A stretch of DNA of 64,000 nt. It comes from Formicarius rufipectus (lineage: Eukaryota > Chordata > Aves > Passeriformes > Formicariidae). The stretch is from positions 231,585 through 295,584 of the forward strand of contig VXAU01001764.1 of the NCBI GenBank assembly GCA_013399695.1, given 5' to 3'. Under the pieces are notes generated by a model. The model was given only the letters and a program-made list of their open reading frames with translations. It ran no database searches and was not told the origin of the DNA. How positions within the stretch are numbered: the first letter of the stretch is position 1; each line of letters opens with the position of its first letter. Shown here in pieces: positions 20,451 through 32,309 of the stretch. A program made the translations under genes and the position numbers.

Positions 20451-21080
20451 TGGTTTCTTGTTTGGTTGGGGATTTTTTGGTTGGTTGGTTGGTTTTGTTT
20501 TTTGGTTTTTGGTATTTTTTGGTTTTGTTTTTGTTTTTTGTTTGGTTGGTTTTTTTGTGTTTTCTTTTGTTTGTTTGTCTGGTTTGGGCTTTTTTTGTTT
20601 GGTTGGCTTTTTTTGTTTGGTTGGCTTTTTTGTGTTTTGTTTGTTTGTTTGGGGTTTTTTTGTTTTTTGGGGGGTTTTTTTGTGGTTTTGTTTGTTTTTG
20701 TTGGTTTGATGGTTGGGGTTTTTTTTGTTTTTGGTGGTTTTTTTTGTTTGTTTTTAGTTTTGTTTTGTGTTGGTTTTTTGTTTTGTTTTGTGTGGTTTTG
20801 TTTTTGTTTTTTGTTTGTTTTTGGGGGGGTTTTGTTTGATTGGGGGATTTTTTGTTTTGTTTTGTTTTTAATTTTTTGTGGGGTTTTTTGTTTGTTTTTG
20901 GTTTTTTTTGTCAGTTGGTTGGGTTTTTTTGTTTTTTGGGTTTTTCGTTTGGTTGGGTTTTTTTGTTTGTTTCTTTTTGGTTTGGTTTGGTTTGGTTTTT
21001 TGTTTTTGTTTTGTTTTGTGGTGTGTTTGGGGTTTTTTGGTTGTTTGTTTGTTTGTTTGTTTGTTTTTTGGGGTTTTTTT
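20451..21080. repeat. G/T-only low-complexity tract
   Basis: About 630 bp made almost entirely of T and G on the + strand (TTTTG, TTTGG, TTGGTTGG, TTTGTTTG units), with only a handful of A or C. There is no fixed period. Long open frames across it are an effect of composition, since TGA and TAA are rare. Confidence 0.9.
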
Positions 21081-23925
21081 CTTTCCTGCTTTTAAACAAC
21101 CTGTAGGAACATCTCTCAGCGTGGAGGCAGCAGGAGAAACACCACCTGGGATGTCAGAGGGTCACGCTCAGCCCCAGCCCCGCAGCGTTCGCTCCCGGAG
21201 TCCCATCCCCATCCCTTCCAAGCAGTCGGGGGATGCAGAGCCGGGGGAGGCTCCGGAGCAGCGCTCTCCTCCTCTCCCCACACCTCAGGCTGCCGCTAGA
21301 GGACAACACACAAACGCGGCTGAGCCGGCAGGAGAAGAGAACATCCCTCCCGTTAATAGGAACGAGCCGGATCGGGAGCTGCCGGTGCCTCCAGCAATGA
21401 CACGACACGGCCCCAGCGAGCTGCAGCTTCGGTGGGAGAGGGCTGGAAAGGGGCATTTCCACCCCAGAGGGACCTGCTCAGAAATTCCAGGTTCTCCATG
21501 GAAGCACCAAAGCGCTCTGGTCCAAGCAACTTTCTTGGTTTTGCCAGGGAGCAGGTGACACGCTGGAATAAGTGACAGCTCTGAATATTGACAGGTGTTA
21601 TGAGGTCTCAGAAATGAGATGTGGATACGAACCAGCTGGGCTGGAATGAAAAGCAAACAGAAAAGTCACAGCAAATGAGGCACACGGAGAAAAGGTCTCC
21701 AGCATCAGGCCATGCTGCTCCAAAAACAATGGGGAAAATGTCATTGCAGTCAATGCCTTCCTGAGGAGATATCTCAGTTTCAGCTGAATGGTAGTTTTCA
21801 ATAAGAAACTCTTCAGTTTAATTTTTTTTTTTTTAAGAATTCAACCAAGAGCGTGTTCAGCCAGAGCCCTGGATCCCTGAGAATTCACTGAGGGAGAAAC
21901 TGTCAGGAGCTGGCAATGGGGTTGGTGTTGGCTGCTGAGGTTTGAGGGGGAGAGGCAGCAATCACAGGTAAGAGCTGCTGCTTCTGCTGCAGGAGCAAAG
22001 TGATGGGCTTGACACTTTCTCCAGACTGACTCCAAATTCCTGGCTCCTGTAACAGCAACTCCAGCCATTTCAGGCCTCATGTCAGAGCTGGAGGGGAATC
22101 ATGCTGAGAAACCCCAGGAGGACCCATTTCTCCAAGGGCAGCTGCCCATCTCACCACCAAGCAGTGTTTTACATTTGGAGCTGTCAAAACACATTGCAAA
22201 TGTTTAACTAATGACATCTCCAGCACTGTTCATGATGGAAGCAGCTTAAATTTCAATTAAATCAGTTCCTGCTCCTAGACCAAAACCCTCTGCCCTCAGT
22301 GACAAAGTTTCCACTGACTGCAGCAGTCACAGGGAGTCCTGAAACTGCAGGATCTGAATGTGCTCTACAAGTAAAATAGTTTCAGATCCAGCATCACCCC
22401 AGGCAGGAATCCTCAGCCAGAGTCTGTGTGTCAGCCCTGAACCCTGAGCTCCGTCTTGAGCAGATTTTTGGGGAGGAGATACCTGCTCTGACTCAAAGGC
22501 CTCGAGGCACCCCAGCCCCTGGCTGAGCTGGAGCTCTCTAAGTCTCCCACTGTGCAGGTTCACCTTCCTGACCCCGGATAACTCTTGCACCTCTTTTATC
22601 CTGAGACAATGGGGATATCAATCAGGAAACTCTTTTGTCAGAGGGAAAAACCCGTTCTGAGGAAGCAGAGTTGTGAAAGCATCTCCCAGGCTGTGCTTTG
22701 GCCATGTGGCACTTTACCATAGCATGGTTGGTGTCAGAGGGGTGACTTTGTAGGGGCACCTTGAAGGGACCCAAACCCTTCTTTCTTTGCACCACTCACC
22801 TCTTCCACTCATGGCTGTGGGAGAGGGACACTCCAGGAGTCCAGATCCACCTAAAGCCCCATGGGCAGCTGTCTGTCTTCAGTGTGAGACCTGTGCTCAC
22901 CTGCTGGCCCTGGTACAGGTGAGATGCTCGGCCCTGCAGACAGAGAGACACGGCGTGGTTTGGGCTTTGGGGCCAGGATCACCCCTATCCCCCAACCCAC
23001 TGCTGTGGGAGGACAGCAGTCACCCTGCTTGGGGTATCATGGTGACACTGAGCAGCCAGCGGCTGCCACCAGAGAGGACACACAGAGTTGTCCTTTGCAG
23101 CCTCCTCCTGCTGCTAAGCAGGTGTTTCTGCTGCCCTACAACTCAGTAGGTCCTTGACACACGAGCAGCAAGAAATCCTGGTCTGGTGCACAACCCACTT
23201 CTGGGATGTTTTGGGACACTGCAAGGGCCTGGGCTGGGTGGGCATAAGTAGTTTCCCCACCTGGTGAGCCAGACCATGACACATCTCCAGATGATGTGGC
23301 TTCGAGCCCCCAGTCAGTAAACTATTCCTCTGCTTTGGCCTCTGGCCACTTTACCCAGGGTTAGAGGAACCCAGCCCCCTGCTCCTGGCATCAGTGCCAG
23401 GCAGATCCTGCCAACACAGCCCACACGTGTCCTTGGTCTGGGACAAAGCTATGGCAAGAGCAGGGTGTTCCACCACGGACCTCAGCTCCACTGCCCTGCT
23501 GCTTCATCCCCCTGCATCTCCCTGCCCAGCCCCTGCCTGCTGCCAGGGGACAGCACCGGGGCTGCTGGAGGGTGAGGACCAGAGCTCAGGCCAGACAGAG
23601 GGACAGCCCTGGGCACAGTCACTCCCAGCCAACAGCTCATCCTGAGCTCCTCACTCCCTTCTCCCCAGCTGAACCTTGACTTTCCTGTCACAGCCGGGCT
23701 TAACAGCCAGCACAGACACAGAGTCCTTTATCTGGGGTTACATTTCAGCGTCCCAAAGTCTGGAGCCCTTGAAGTGCTGGTTGGGTACTTCTGCCTCCCT
23801 AGTTATACTCCTCTGCCCTGCCAGAGCCAGCTCTGCCTTCCCCTGCCCTGTTATCTCACAAAAACATGGTTACAAAACAAGCCTGGGTCCCGGAGCTATG
23901 AACAGGTCTTTATTTGTTGAGGTTT
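21081..23925. other. Intergenic sequence upstream of LGR6
   Basis: 21,150-21,450 is moderately CpG-rich and may be regulatory, but no promoter element or exon can be defined. The rest shows nothing recognisable. Confidence 0.55.
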
Positions 23926-24045
23926 CTTTTTTTCTTTTTTCTTTTTTTTTTTTTTTCCCCTTTTTTCCCTTTNNNNNNNNNNNNNNNNNNNNNNNNNNNN
24001 NNNNNNNNNNTTTCTTTTTTTTTTTTTTTCCCCTTTCTTCCCTTT
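23926..24045. repeat. Polypyrimidine tract with 38-base assembly gap
   Basis: TTTTTC/TTTTCCCC-type tract interrupted by N at 23973-24010. Similar sequence lies on both sides of the gap, so the gap replaces a hard-to-sequence T/C run of unknown true length. Confidence 0.9.
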
Positions 24046-24068
24046 GAATGAAATTCCTGCCAGCTCTA

Positions 24069-24090
24069 AGAGAGAGAGAGAGAGAGAGAG
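24069..24090. repeat. (GA)n microsatellite
   Basis: Eleven GA/AG dinucleotides, about 270 bp before the LGR6 start codon. Confidence 0.9.
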
Positions 24091-24224
24091 GGAAAGAGTA
24101 GAAAGTTTAACTCCTCCCATTGAAGTGTCTCACGCCCCTGCCCAGCCCTTGAAACCCAATAACCAAGATCATTCAACAATGCCTTTCCTTCCCTGGCTGC
24201 ATCCTCAGCACACTCCGACCTGCA

Positions 24225-24600
24225 GGAGATCCCCTGCGCTCTGCGTGCCAGGCGGGGACATCGGTGCCCGCAGCCCCGCCGAGCCCCGGCGCCGGCCGGG
24301 GGCACCGCACACGGTCCCCGCGACCCCGCACTCGGTCCCCGCGGCCGCAGCCACGGCCAGGATGGGCAGGCTCTTCTTCTGGGGCATTCTCTTGGCCTCC
24401 TCTGCCCGCTGCCAGCAAGGTGCTGCGCCCTCCTGCCCGCCCCAGTGCCACTGCGAAGAGGATGGCATCGCGCTCTCGGTGGATTGCTCCGAGTTGGGGC
24501 TTTCGGAGGTCCCTGCCAACCTGAGCCCTCTCACCGCTTACCTGTAAGTACAGCCCCCGCCGCTTCTTTTGCACGGCTTTTCCCCCGGACCCCTTCGCCG
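24225..24600 (+). promoter_or_regulatory. CpG island at the LGR6 first exon
   Basis: CpG density rises sharply from about 24225 (CGGTGCCCGCAGCCCCGCCG and the following GGCGCCGGCCGG) and spans the 5' UTR, start codon and donor site. There is no TATA box. This fits a CpG-island promoter with transcription starting upstream of 24362. The exact start site cannot be read from sequence. Confidence 0.75.
24362..24543 (+). CDS. LGR6: LGR6 exon 1: signal peptide and LRR N-terminal cap
   Basis: 182 nt, 60 codons plus 2 nt, ending at a GTAAGT donor in the phase used by LGR4/5/6 first exons. The start context CCAGGATGG is a good Kozak match. Residues 1-17 (MGRLFFWGILLASSARC) form a signal peptide. Then follow SCPPQCHCEEDGIALSVDCS and ELGLSEVP, closing with LSPLTAYL. 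The CPxxCxC...DC pattern is the LRRNT cap, and SELGLSxVPxxLxPLTAYL matches LGR6 closely. LGR6 is a seven-transmembrane R-spondin receptor that strengthens Wnt signalling. All LRR repeats and the 7TM part must lie beyond the window. The open frame continues upstream past the gap but has no signal-peptide sense. Confidence 0.92.
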
Positions 24601-25489
24601 GCTGCGGCTTTCCCGAGCCTTGGAAGTTTGTGCCACATTGCCCTGAAATTAAATTTCCTGTGGAAATTAGAAACCGAGGCAAATAACAACAAAAAACACG
24701 GCAGCTCTCTGGGCAGGACCTGCCGAATCCCCCCGCCCCGCGCCCCTCCGCCAGCGTTGTTTATACTGCGATGTTCTGCATGCTTTGCTCAGTGATTGCA
24801 GCGGATCAGGGCAGCTGATTTGCTGGGTCGATTCTGATTGTCTGAGCACATAATGGAGTATTTTTACACAGCAATTAGTGCAAACTGCTCTGGGATCCTT
24901 CTGTCAAACATTTCAATAGCTGCGATAACTCAGGGCTTTGGGGGGTTTGGGCTGAGCTGGCCACCAGCAGTGTCTGAGTTGCCTCTTTGAAATGAATATT
25001 AAAGTCTTGTAAGAGGTGCGGGGGTTTGGTAGGTGTTGTGTTTTGACGGTTTATGTATTTATTTCAAAGTTCTTGATTATCTGAATGTTTGACATCCTTT
25101 CTGATGTTAATACCATGGAGGGTTATTTGACCACAGGGACTGGTGGGTTTGTTTCTAGACCCCGAGGTGGTCTCAGTAGTGTCATCAGACCGATGATGAC
25201 TGAGGATCCCGATGACTGCCCATGTTAAAATCTCAGGGTTGAACCAGGAGAGGAGCCATCTCTCTCAGGGAGACAAGTTATCCCTGGGAAAGATGCTTCC
25301 CGGGTTTAAATGCAGAAAGTGTTTCCCCTACCAGCTCCAGCTGTGTGGCAGACAGGCTGGTGAGGACCGCGGCATTCCCAGCTCGGAATGCAGCGAGGGT
25401 GCTGCCAAGGGCAGCCGTGTGCGCCACAGCCATCGAGAACCACTGGTAGCCCCCAGGCAGAGCTGGGGATGTTCGTGTTGTGTTCATCG
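24544..25489 (+). other. LGR6 intron 1, first segment
   Basis: After a GC-rich first 200 bp it becomes AT-rich and unique. No repeat or exon is seen. Its low repeat content and closeness to the promoter make it a reasonable place for regulatory elements, but none can be named. Confidence 0.6.
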
Positions 25490-26960
25490 TGCTGACAGGG
25501 AACTTGTGCCCGAGGGTGGCGTCCGGACCGTGGTGCTGGTTTTCTGGTGTCCCTGCATCGTCCTGAGATGCAGATGCGCACCTGTCAGAGCCAAGCACCC
25601 AAACCCTTTCAGGACGGGCTTTGCAAAGCCAGGTGGAAGCTGCCGCAGCTGGGGAAGGGCTTCTCTGCTCGTCCCGCTTGTCTGAGGAGCAGCCTCGGGA
25701 CAGTCATTGGGTGGCCGGAGCTGTGTTGGATTAACCGGGAGAGAAACAGGGCAGGAAAGGATGATGCTCCCTGGAAACCACGAAAGGCGACATAAATGCG
25801 TAACGCAAGCTGGATTTCCCTCGGGAGAGGGAACCGCTTGTTCCACGAGGTATGACCCGCACAGAGCTGTCCCCGGGGCTCGGTTTGGACAGTCACCGGC
25901 ACACGTGGGGCTGCCGTCACGGGAGGTTGCAGCGCTGCTGCCGCTGCGGGGACAAGGGGCGGCCGTGCCAGGCACCCACTCCACCCTGCCCACGGGGCAG
26001 AGAACACGCTGCGTGTCCGCCGCTCGGAGCTGTGCCCTGGGCTGGAGGCGCTCCCGGCCCGCGGTGGGGACTGTGGAGTCTGCGGGCAGGGCTGAGGATG
26101 CTGCGGGCACCGGGGCGTCGGGACAGCCCGGCAAGCACTTCGGGAGCGTGTCCGAGCCCTCGGCCGCGGCCCCGCGCTCCCCCGTGGGCTGCACGGACCC
26201 CGCTCTCCCCCGTGGGCTGCACGGACCCCANCCCCCGTCGGTTACACCAGCCTCACTCTCCTCCGTGGGCTGCACCGACCCAACTCTCCCCATGGACTGC
26301 TCCGGCCCCACTCTCCCCCGTGGGCTGCACCGACCCCGCTCTCCCCCGTGGGCTACACCGGCCCCGCTCTCCCGTGAGCAGCGCCGACCCCACTCTCTTG
26401 TGGGCTGCACCGACTCTGCTCTCCTGTGGGCAGCATCAACCCCACTCTCTCCCGTGGGGCAGCACTGACCCCGCTCTCCCGTGGGCTGCGCCGACCCCAC
26501 TCTCCTCCGTGGACTACGCCAGCCCCGCTCTTCCGTGGGCTACACCAGCCCCACTCTCCCTCGTGGGCTGCACCAGCCCCACTCTCCCGTGGGTAGCACC
26601 GACCCCACTCTCCCGCGTGGACTGCACAGACCTCGCTCTCCCGTGGGCTGCACCAACCCCGCTCTCTCCCGTGGGCTGCTCCGGAGGCGACTCCTCTCTC
26701 CCCTCCACGTTTCCCAGCCGTGACCCTGCACGATCCTCTCCCGTGGGCAGCAAATGTCACGGCCCCACACGTCCCCGTGCTCCCCGTGGGTCTGTCCCCC
26801 GTGGGCGGCCCCGACGGCGCTCACACGGTGGCGCCAGTGACGGTCCTTTGCACGGGCAGAGCTCCCTCTCCCCCGACCCGCGCAGCCCACTCCGCGCAGG
26901 GGACACCCGGCTGGGTGGACCCTCCGGGGACACCGTGCGTGGGAACAAGCCTGGGAGGTG
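25490..26960. promoter_or_regulatory. GC/CpG-rich region in LGR6 intron 1
   Basis: A second CpG-dense block about 1 kb after exon 1, partly built of a CpG-containing minisatellite (26172-26750). It may extend the promoter island or reflect GC-biased repeat growth. No exon is supported. Confidence 0.5.
26172..26750. repeat. CpG-rich minisatellite, 28-31 bp unit, about 20 copies
   Basis: Units follow CTCCCCCGTGGGCTGCACCG and then ACCCCG/ACCCCA, with lengths from 26 to 33 bp and much copy-to-copy variation. One unresolved base lies at 26231. Confidence 0.88.
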
Positions 26961-27098
26961 CTGGGGGGTCCGTGGTTTTCATCCCTCCATCTTCGGGGAA
27001 AACCAGCCAGGTGTGGTGCTCCGGGATGGTGAGAGACCAAACCGAGGCGACAGAGGTGGGAAGGGCAGGTGAACCGGGAATTCCTGGAGGGGGATGGA

Positions 27099-27711
27099 GA
27101 GCTGGGGTTTCATCCTGGGAGAGCTGGGGGTTCATCCTGGGAGAGCTGGGGGTTCATCCTGGGAGAGCTGGGGGTTCATCCTGGGAGAGCTGGGGGTTCA
27201 TCCTGGGAGAGCTGGGGGTTCATCCTGGGAGAGCTGGGGGTTCATCCTGGGAGAGCTGGGGGTTCATCCTGGGAGAGCTGGGGGTTCATCCTGGGAGAGC
27301 TGGGGGTTCATCCTGGGAGAGCTGGGGGTTCATCCTGGGAGAGCTGGGGGTTCATCCTGGGAGAGCTGGGGGTTCATCCTGGGAGAGCTGGGGGTTCATC
27401 CTGGGAGAGCTGGGGGTTCATCCTGGGAGAGCTGGGGGTTCATCCTGGGAGAGCTGGGGGTTCATCCTGGGAGAGCTGGGGGTTCATCCTGGGAGAGCTG
27501 GGGGTTCATCCTGGGAGAGCTGGGGGTTCATCCTGGGAGAGCTGGGGGTTCATCCTGGGAGAGCTGGGGGTTCATCCTGGGAGAGCTGGGGGTTCATCCT
27601 GGGAGAGCTGGGGGTTCATCCTGGGAGAGCTGGGGGTTCATCCTGGGAGAGCTGGGGGTTCATCCTGGGAGAGCTGGGGGTTCATCCTGGGAGAGCTGGG
27701 GGTTCATCCTG
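27099..27711. repeat. 22-bp minisatellite, 28 near-identical copies
   Basis: Unit GAGCTGGGGGTTCATCCTGG plus GA, period exactly 22. The first copy has one substitution and the last is cut at its end; the others look identical. Because 22 is not a multiple of three, all three + frames stay open and repeat a 22-residue peptide; these are not genes. The G-runs make it a candidate G-quadruplex array on the transcribed-RNA sense strand. Confidence 0.97.
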
Positions 27712-29487
27712 TTTCTGTCGCTACTTTCAGCAAGGCATGTGAGGTTTGGCTTCTCAGGTGCAGGAGTGCAGCCAGGGCTGGTTTGTCAAAGCAAATCAGC
27801 ATAAATTTTGTGGAAAATATTAGATCTAAGCTCTTCGTGGATATCCAGGCTTAAAATCCACATTCAGATATGTAAAGAAACTCTGGCTTGCTCTGGAGAG
27901 TTGCAAGTGCTGAAGAGTGAGCCCTGGAATGGCAGCAGGAGCAGAGAGCTGGTGGGCAGATGCTCCCAAAAACTTCCAGCTCCTTTGTGCCATGCTCTGT
28001 CTTCTGAGCAAGTCACTGGCACTGTGGATAGCAGGATTTCCTCGGGAGCAAAATAAAGGATGTTTGTAATCACCTCTGATTAGATGCTGCCTCACCACTA
28101 TTGAGCTGGTGTTCCTGCCTCACCCTGACCGTGCTGTGTCTTCACCTCTGTGCCTCTCTCTCCAAGAATCCTGTCCTGGCTCACTCCTGCACCTCCCTGA
28201 ACTTGACCCTGATCCCACCCATCCAACACCGTGTTTCCAAGGAGTGAAGCTCCAGCTGCTGGTGAGCTTGGTCAAGGAGATTGGAGAGCAGTGTCACCTC
28301 TTCCCATGGGCACCTCTCCAGTAGGGACTGAGACATGCTGGTGTCTTGTGGCAGTCTTGGAGATTGCCACAGTCGGGTGACAGGTCCCTGCATTGCTCCT
28401 GCAGGCAGCCTGAGCTCCTTCAGGGCTCATGCTGGCACTAACACCCCGTTTCTCTTGGAGCAGCACTGACCATCCTGCCTGGCTCATCACACAGAGGCTT
28501 CTCAGTGCAGGATGCATTTGTAGGGTAAACTGTGGTCTAAGGTCTGGCTTTAGAGAGCAGCCATGGAGCACCAAAGGTCAGCACAGCCTCTCCTATTCAA
28601 CTGCCCTGCATCAACCCCAAAGAGTCGAGCTGATCAGAGGGCAGATTCCCCTTTTAGCTGATGTGCCAGGGAGTTTTGACAGCCCGATGTCACACACCAC
28701 ATCTCCCTCCCACGGGCAGCAATGTGTGTCTGACAGTTGACCTGGGGCTGCAGCAGAGGTGGCTGGAGCTGCTGGGAGCTCTCTGGATAGACAGCACCAA
28801 GCTGGGAGTGCAAGGAGAGGAGAGCTGCAAGGGGAAGGTAGCAGAGAGGAGACTGCACAAAGGGGCTTGGAGGAGGACAGGAAAATGGGAAAAGCTGCTT
28901 GGTGCTCAAGGTATCAGCTTAGCTGTGATCCCTGGCACCACTGCACAGGCTGGTGGAGCAGCCCAACCTCAGCTCCTCAGGGTTTGGAAGTGCTGCATTT
29001 CATGGTCTGGGGCACTTGGGTCCCCAGTTGTCCCCATGGCTGTCACCAGGAAGATCCCTATGGTTGGGTGCAGGTGCTCAGTGCAGACCCTGCCCCATGA
29101 TGGCATCCTGACCCCTCCTCACCCCTTACATCTGGATACCAGCCCCTGCAAGGGGCACAGGTGGCAATACTGGGGGGGGAAGGGATGCTCTCAATTAGCT
29201 GTGGCTCCTCTTTCATCAAAAACCATGTTGCTGATGCCCACCAGGTCCCTCCGAGGGGGGCACTGGCCTGTCCAATCATTGCAGGCAGGAAAGAAATAGG
29301 GAACCTCTCAGCAAAGAACACCCTGGGAAGCAGCCAGGGATGGAAGGGCAGCAGCAGAAGTGCCATGGCCACATGTTCCAGCCAGCTGGCCAGGTAGCAC
29401 CCACCGTGCCCAGGTAGTGTGGGCATAACACATCCTGCAGTGCCTGGGCTGAGGGCACATGGCGAGGTACCAGAAGGACTGCACAGG
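27712..29487 (+). other. LGR6 intron 1 segment
   Basis: No exon, repeat family or array recognised. Confidence 0.6.
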
Positions 29488-29815
29488 TATCTTAGGCTGG
29501 AAGACACCTCTGAAAGTCTCTCATACACACTCAAAACAGGTTCTGAGGCTGGTCAAGATCTTGTCTAGTAGGGGTTTGAGTATCTCTAAGATCCCCTCAC
29601 CCTTTCCCCATTTTTTACTACCCCCACGGGAAATATTTTTCCTATTTTTTATTTGAAATTTCCCATGGTTCAACTCATGCCTGTTACCCCTCATGCTTCC
29701 CCTGCACAGCTCCAAGGAGTGGTTGGCTCCAGCTTCTCTACACCCTGCCAGCCAGTTAAAGAGGGCCTTTCTCCATCCCTCCTCGTCTAGTGAAGGCTGA
29801 ACCAACCTGCTTGGA
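29488..29815 (-). mobile_element. Old CR1 LINE fragment
   Basis: Diverged antisense CR1: TTAGGCTGGAAGACACCTC at the 3'-terminal side, then GGGTTTGAGTATCTC. It continues with ATTTCCCATGGTTCAACTC and CTTTCTCCATCCCTCCTC blocks. More diverged than the other copies. Confidence 0.65.
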
Positions 29816-32180
29816 GGAGCAGTGTGTGGGACACTGCTGCAGTGGGGAGTGGGAGCACACAGGGTGGTGGGGATCCTGCAGGGGAAGAGGTAGGGATGAA
29901 GGACCCACACCTGGAGGACGTATCACCACGGCTCAAAGCTCATCTGGAGGAGCCTTCTTCCACTTCCCAAGGAGCTCAGGCCCCCACAGCCCCACGGAGG
30001 GCTCAGTCTGTGCCCCTGATTGATGTCCCATCCCCAGAATCACTGATGCCCCCTGCGTGCTTCCCCTGCAAACCTTGCACAGGGAACTGCAGTGCTGCTC
30101 TCTGTCCTGGAAAGCCAGCAGAGATCTGGGCCATGAGACAGGTGAGGAGGCTGTCAGGATGCTGCTGGCACAGCAGGATCTGGGGGAGGGAGAAGCTGCA
30201 GGTCCTGGCTGCTCCCAGGTACCACCAGGTCCAGGTACCACCAGGTATCTCAGGAGGCTTCCCAGACACAAAGTTTCTCATTCCCCAGACTTTGAGGTGA
30301 ATGGAACCAGGAGTCTTCAAGGCTGTTCTCACCTTGCAGAGGCAATTTTGAGACACTGCCTGGAATTTCACATCCCACTGGGAGTCTGGAACCCCACATC
30401 ATCCCCCCTGCCCTCTGAGCTGCCCTCTGGGATCAGGGGGCACACAGACCCATGACAGGGATGTGCAGGAGACAGGGATGCTTTGGCATGGAGCTGTGGC
30501 AGACACAGATCACACAGCACAGCATCCAGGGCAGGGCAGAGGGAGAGAAAGAGGTCTTTTCCTTGAGATTTGCATTTTCTAAACATCCACCCAACTCCAG
30601 GCAGGTGAGGCAGCAGGTTTGGAGGCTGAGTACAGAGCTGCAGGTGGTGCCTGGAGTAAGTCAAGCAGAAGCGCTCAAGGGAGCTCCCCTCAGCCTGAAT
30701 CCCTCCACACCTGCCCACACGTGCCCCTCTGCAGTCCTCACTGTGGGGAAAAGGACAGCCACCCCACAGTCCCCTAAAATGGGGAGCAGCCCAAGAGGTG
30801 ACAGTGGAGGGACAGCACTGGTGGCTGCCCTGTAGGAGCCTGGGAGGAAGGCAGCTGTGGGGAAGGTGACTGGAGTTCCAGGGGACTGGCAGGGAGGACA
30901 GGGACCTCTGTGTGCCTTTGGGACAGTCCCACACCCTGGAGAGAAAGAGAGAGCAGCCAAAAAATGCAGAGAGCACAAAATCCCAATACCAAGTGGGAAT
31001 TCCTGGGGCCACTGCTGCTCTCCTGCCCCAGGTGATTTTGCACAGGCCAGTGAGTCACCATCCCCTGACTGGTGCTTGCCCAGTGCCAAGGCCCATCCAC
31101 AGGCTCCTCCTTGTGCCATGGTCACCACAGGAGCCCCAGTGTTGCACCAGGACCTGTCCCAACCCACCACAAAGGTGCAGCCTCACCCCCAAGAGCTCCC
31201 AGGCCCTTCCAGTTCTCAAACCACGTTAGAGCTCAGGACTACAAAATACCACTGCTACCAGGTGGCCAGACTGGCACAGTGAGGGCTGCTGGCTGCTGGA
31301 CCTTCTTTCTTGCTGGAAGACTCCTTGGAAGTGCCACTCCTGCCCTGTACAGTCCACAGTCCCACCCTTGGCATGCCTGGCAGAAAGGGAGTCACAGCAG
31401 GAAACTTTTCTGGGCTTGGGGTCCTGGGTGAGGGAGATACAGCTGGAAGAGCTGGGCTCTGCACACTGCAGTGCATTCATAGCTTTAGGCTCACCATTTA
31501 TCAGCTTCAAGGAACATTTTTTTCCACCCTAAAATACCAGGAACAACAAGAGTGTCCCACTTTCAGAGATTTGATTTCCTCCAAAGGGACTGTCCTAAGT
31601 CCATCTGCAGAGCTGCTGACTCCACACAGGTGCTTCCCATGGGCACAGGTGTGCTCTGCATCCTTACTGCAAGCATTTTTCAAATTTTAAAACACAGATT
31701 TTTTTGTTGTTGTTCTGTATTAAATATTGGCATGTCAGCTCCTTGTTCTGGGCTCAAGGGAAAGGAAGTTCGGTGAGGAACTTCTCTGAACTTCCAGTGA
31801 GGTTCATTGACAGCTCTTCCTATCTCCTCCTGCCACATCACCTCCCAGCTCCCTTCTCTGCCACAGGCTCTGCCCACCTTTCCCCTCTTGATGCCATGAG
31901 GTAGCAGCACTTTGGGTCCAGCAGTGTCCACTCTCCTTGGGTGCTGTTTTCCCAGTGTGGGTGCTGTTGGGATTCTCAGGATGCTCTCTGGAGGGAACAG
32001 CTCCATGAACAAAGGTTGCATCTCTTGATGCTTCCAGCCACAAGTGGTGCTGTGGGTGACGAGGCAGAGGCTTTAGTACCAGGGGCCACTGCTGAGACCT
32101 CCCCGAGACCTCAGTTCAAAAGGGAAGAGGCGTCTTTTGCAGGGCTGTTGGGCAGTGCCAGCAGGTGTCTGGGGCACTGT
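29816..32180 (+). other. LGR6 intron 1 segment
   Basis: No exon or clear repeat seen, apart from short duplicated ACCACCAGGT motifs near 30220-30245. Confidence 0.6.
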
Positions 32181-32182
32181 CA

Positions 32183-32252
32183 GACCACGGAATCGTGGCG
32201 TGTCCCGAACTGGAAGGGCCCATAAGGATCATTGAGTCCAGTTTCTGGGCAA
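32183..32252 (-). mobile_element. Short CR1 3'-end fragment
   Basis: ACGGAATCGTGGCGTGTCCC, AACTGGAAGGGCCCATAAGG and ATCATTGAGTCCAGTTTC match the antisense CR1 terminus, truncated just before the CpG island. Confidence 0.65.
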
Positions 32253-32309
32253 GGAGATGCAGGGGTGGGGGGGGAGGTGAAGGGTCTGCCCCACCCCAAA
32301 GCCACCAGC

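Noticed and set aside
20147..21106. Long + strand open frames rich in Phe, Leu, Trp, Val and Gly, looking like a membrane protein
   Set aside because: They lie in the G/T-only tract. The hydrophobic residues follow from TTT, TTG, GGT and TGG codons, and no stop can occur without A. No coding gene is supported.
24044..24361. Upstream in-frame extension of LGR6 exon 1
   Set aside because: It crosses the GA microsatellite, has no signal-peptide sense, and its start context is poor. The ATG at 24362 gives a classic signal peptide.
25484..27072. Large open frames on both strands in the GC-rich block (338 residues on -, 406 on +)
   Set aside because: GC-rich minisatellite DNA rarely forms stops. 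There are no domains, no splice logic, and both strands are open at once.
26720..27854. Three overlapping + frames of 236-340 residues with a 22-residue repeat
   Set aside because: All are read from the 22-bp minisatellite in different frames. A period not divisible by three without stops gives this automatically.
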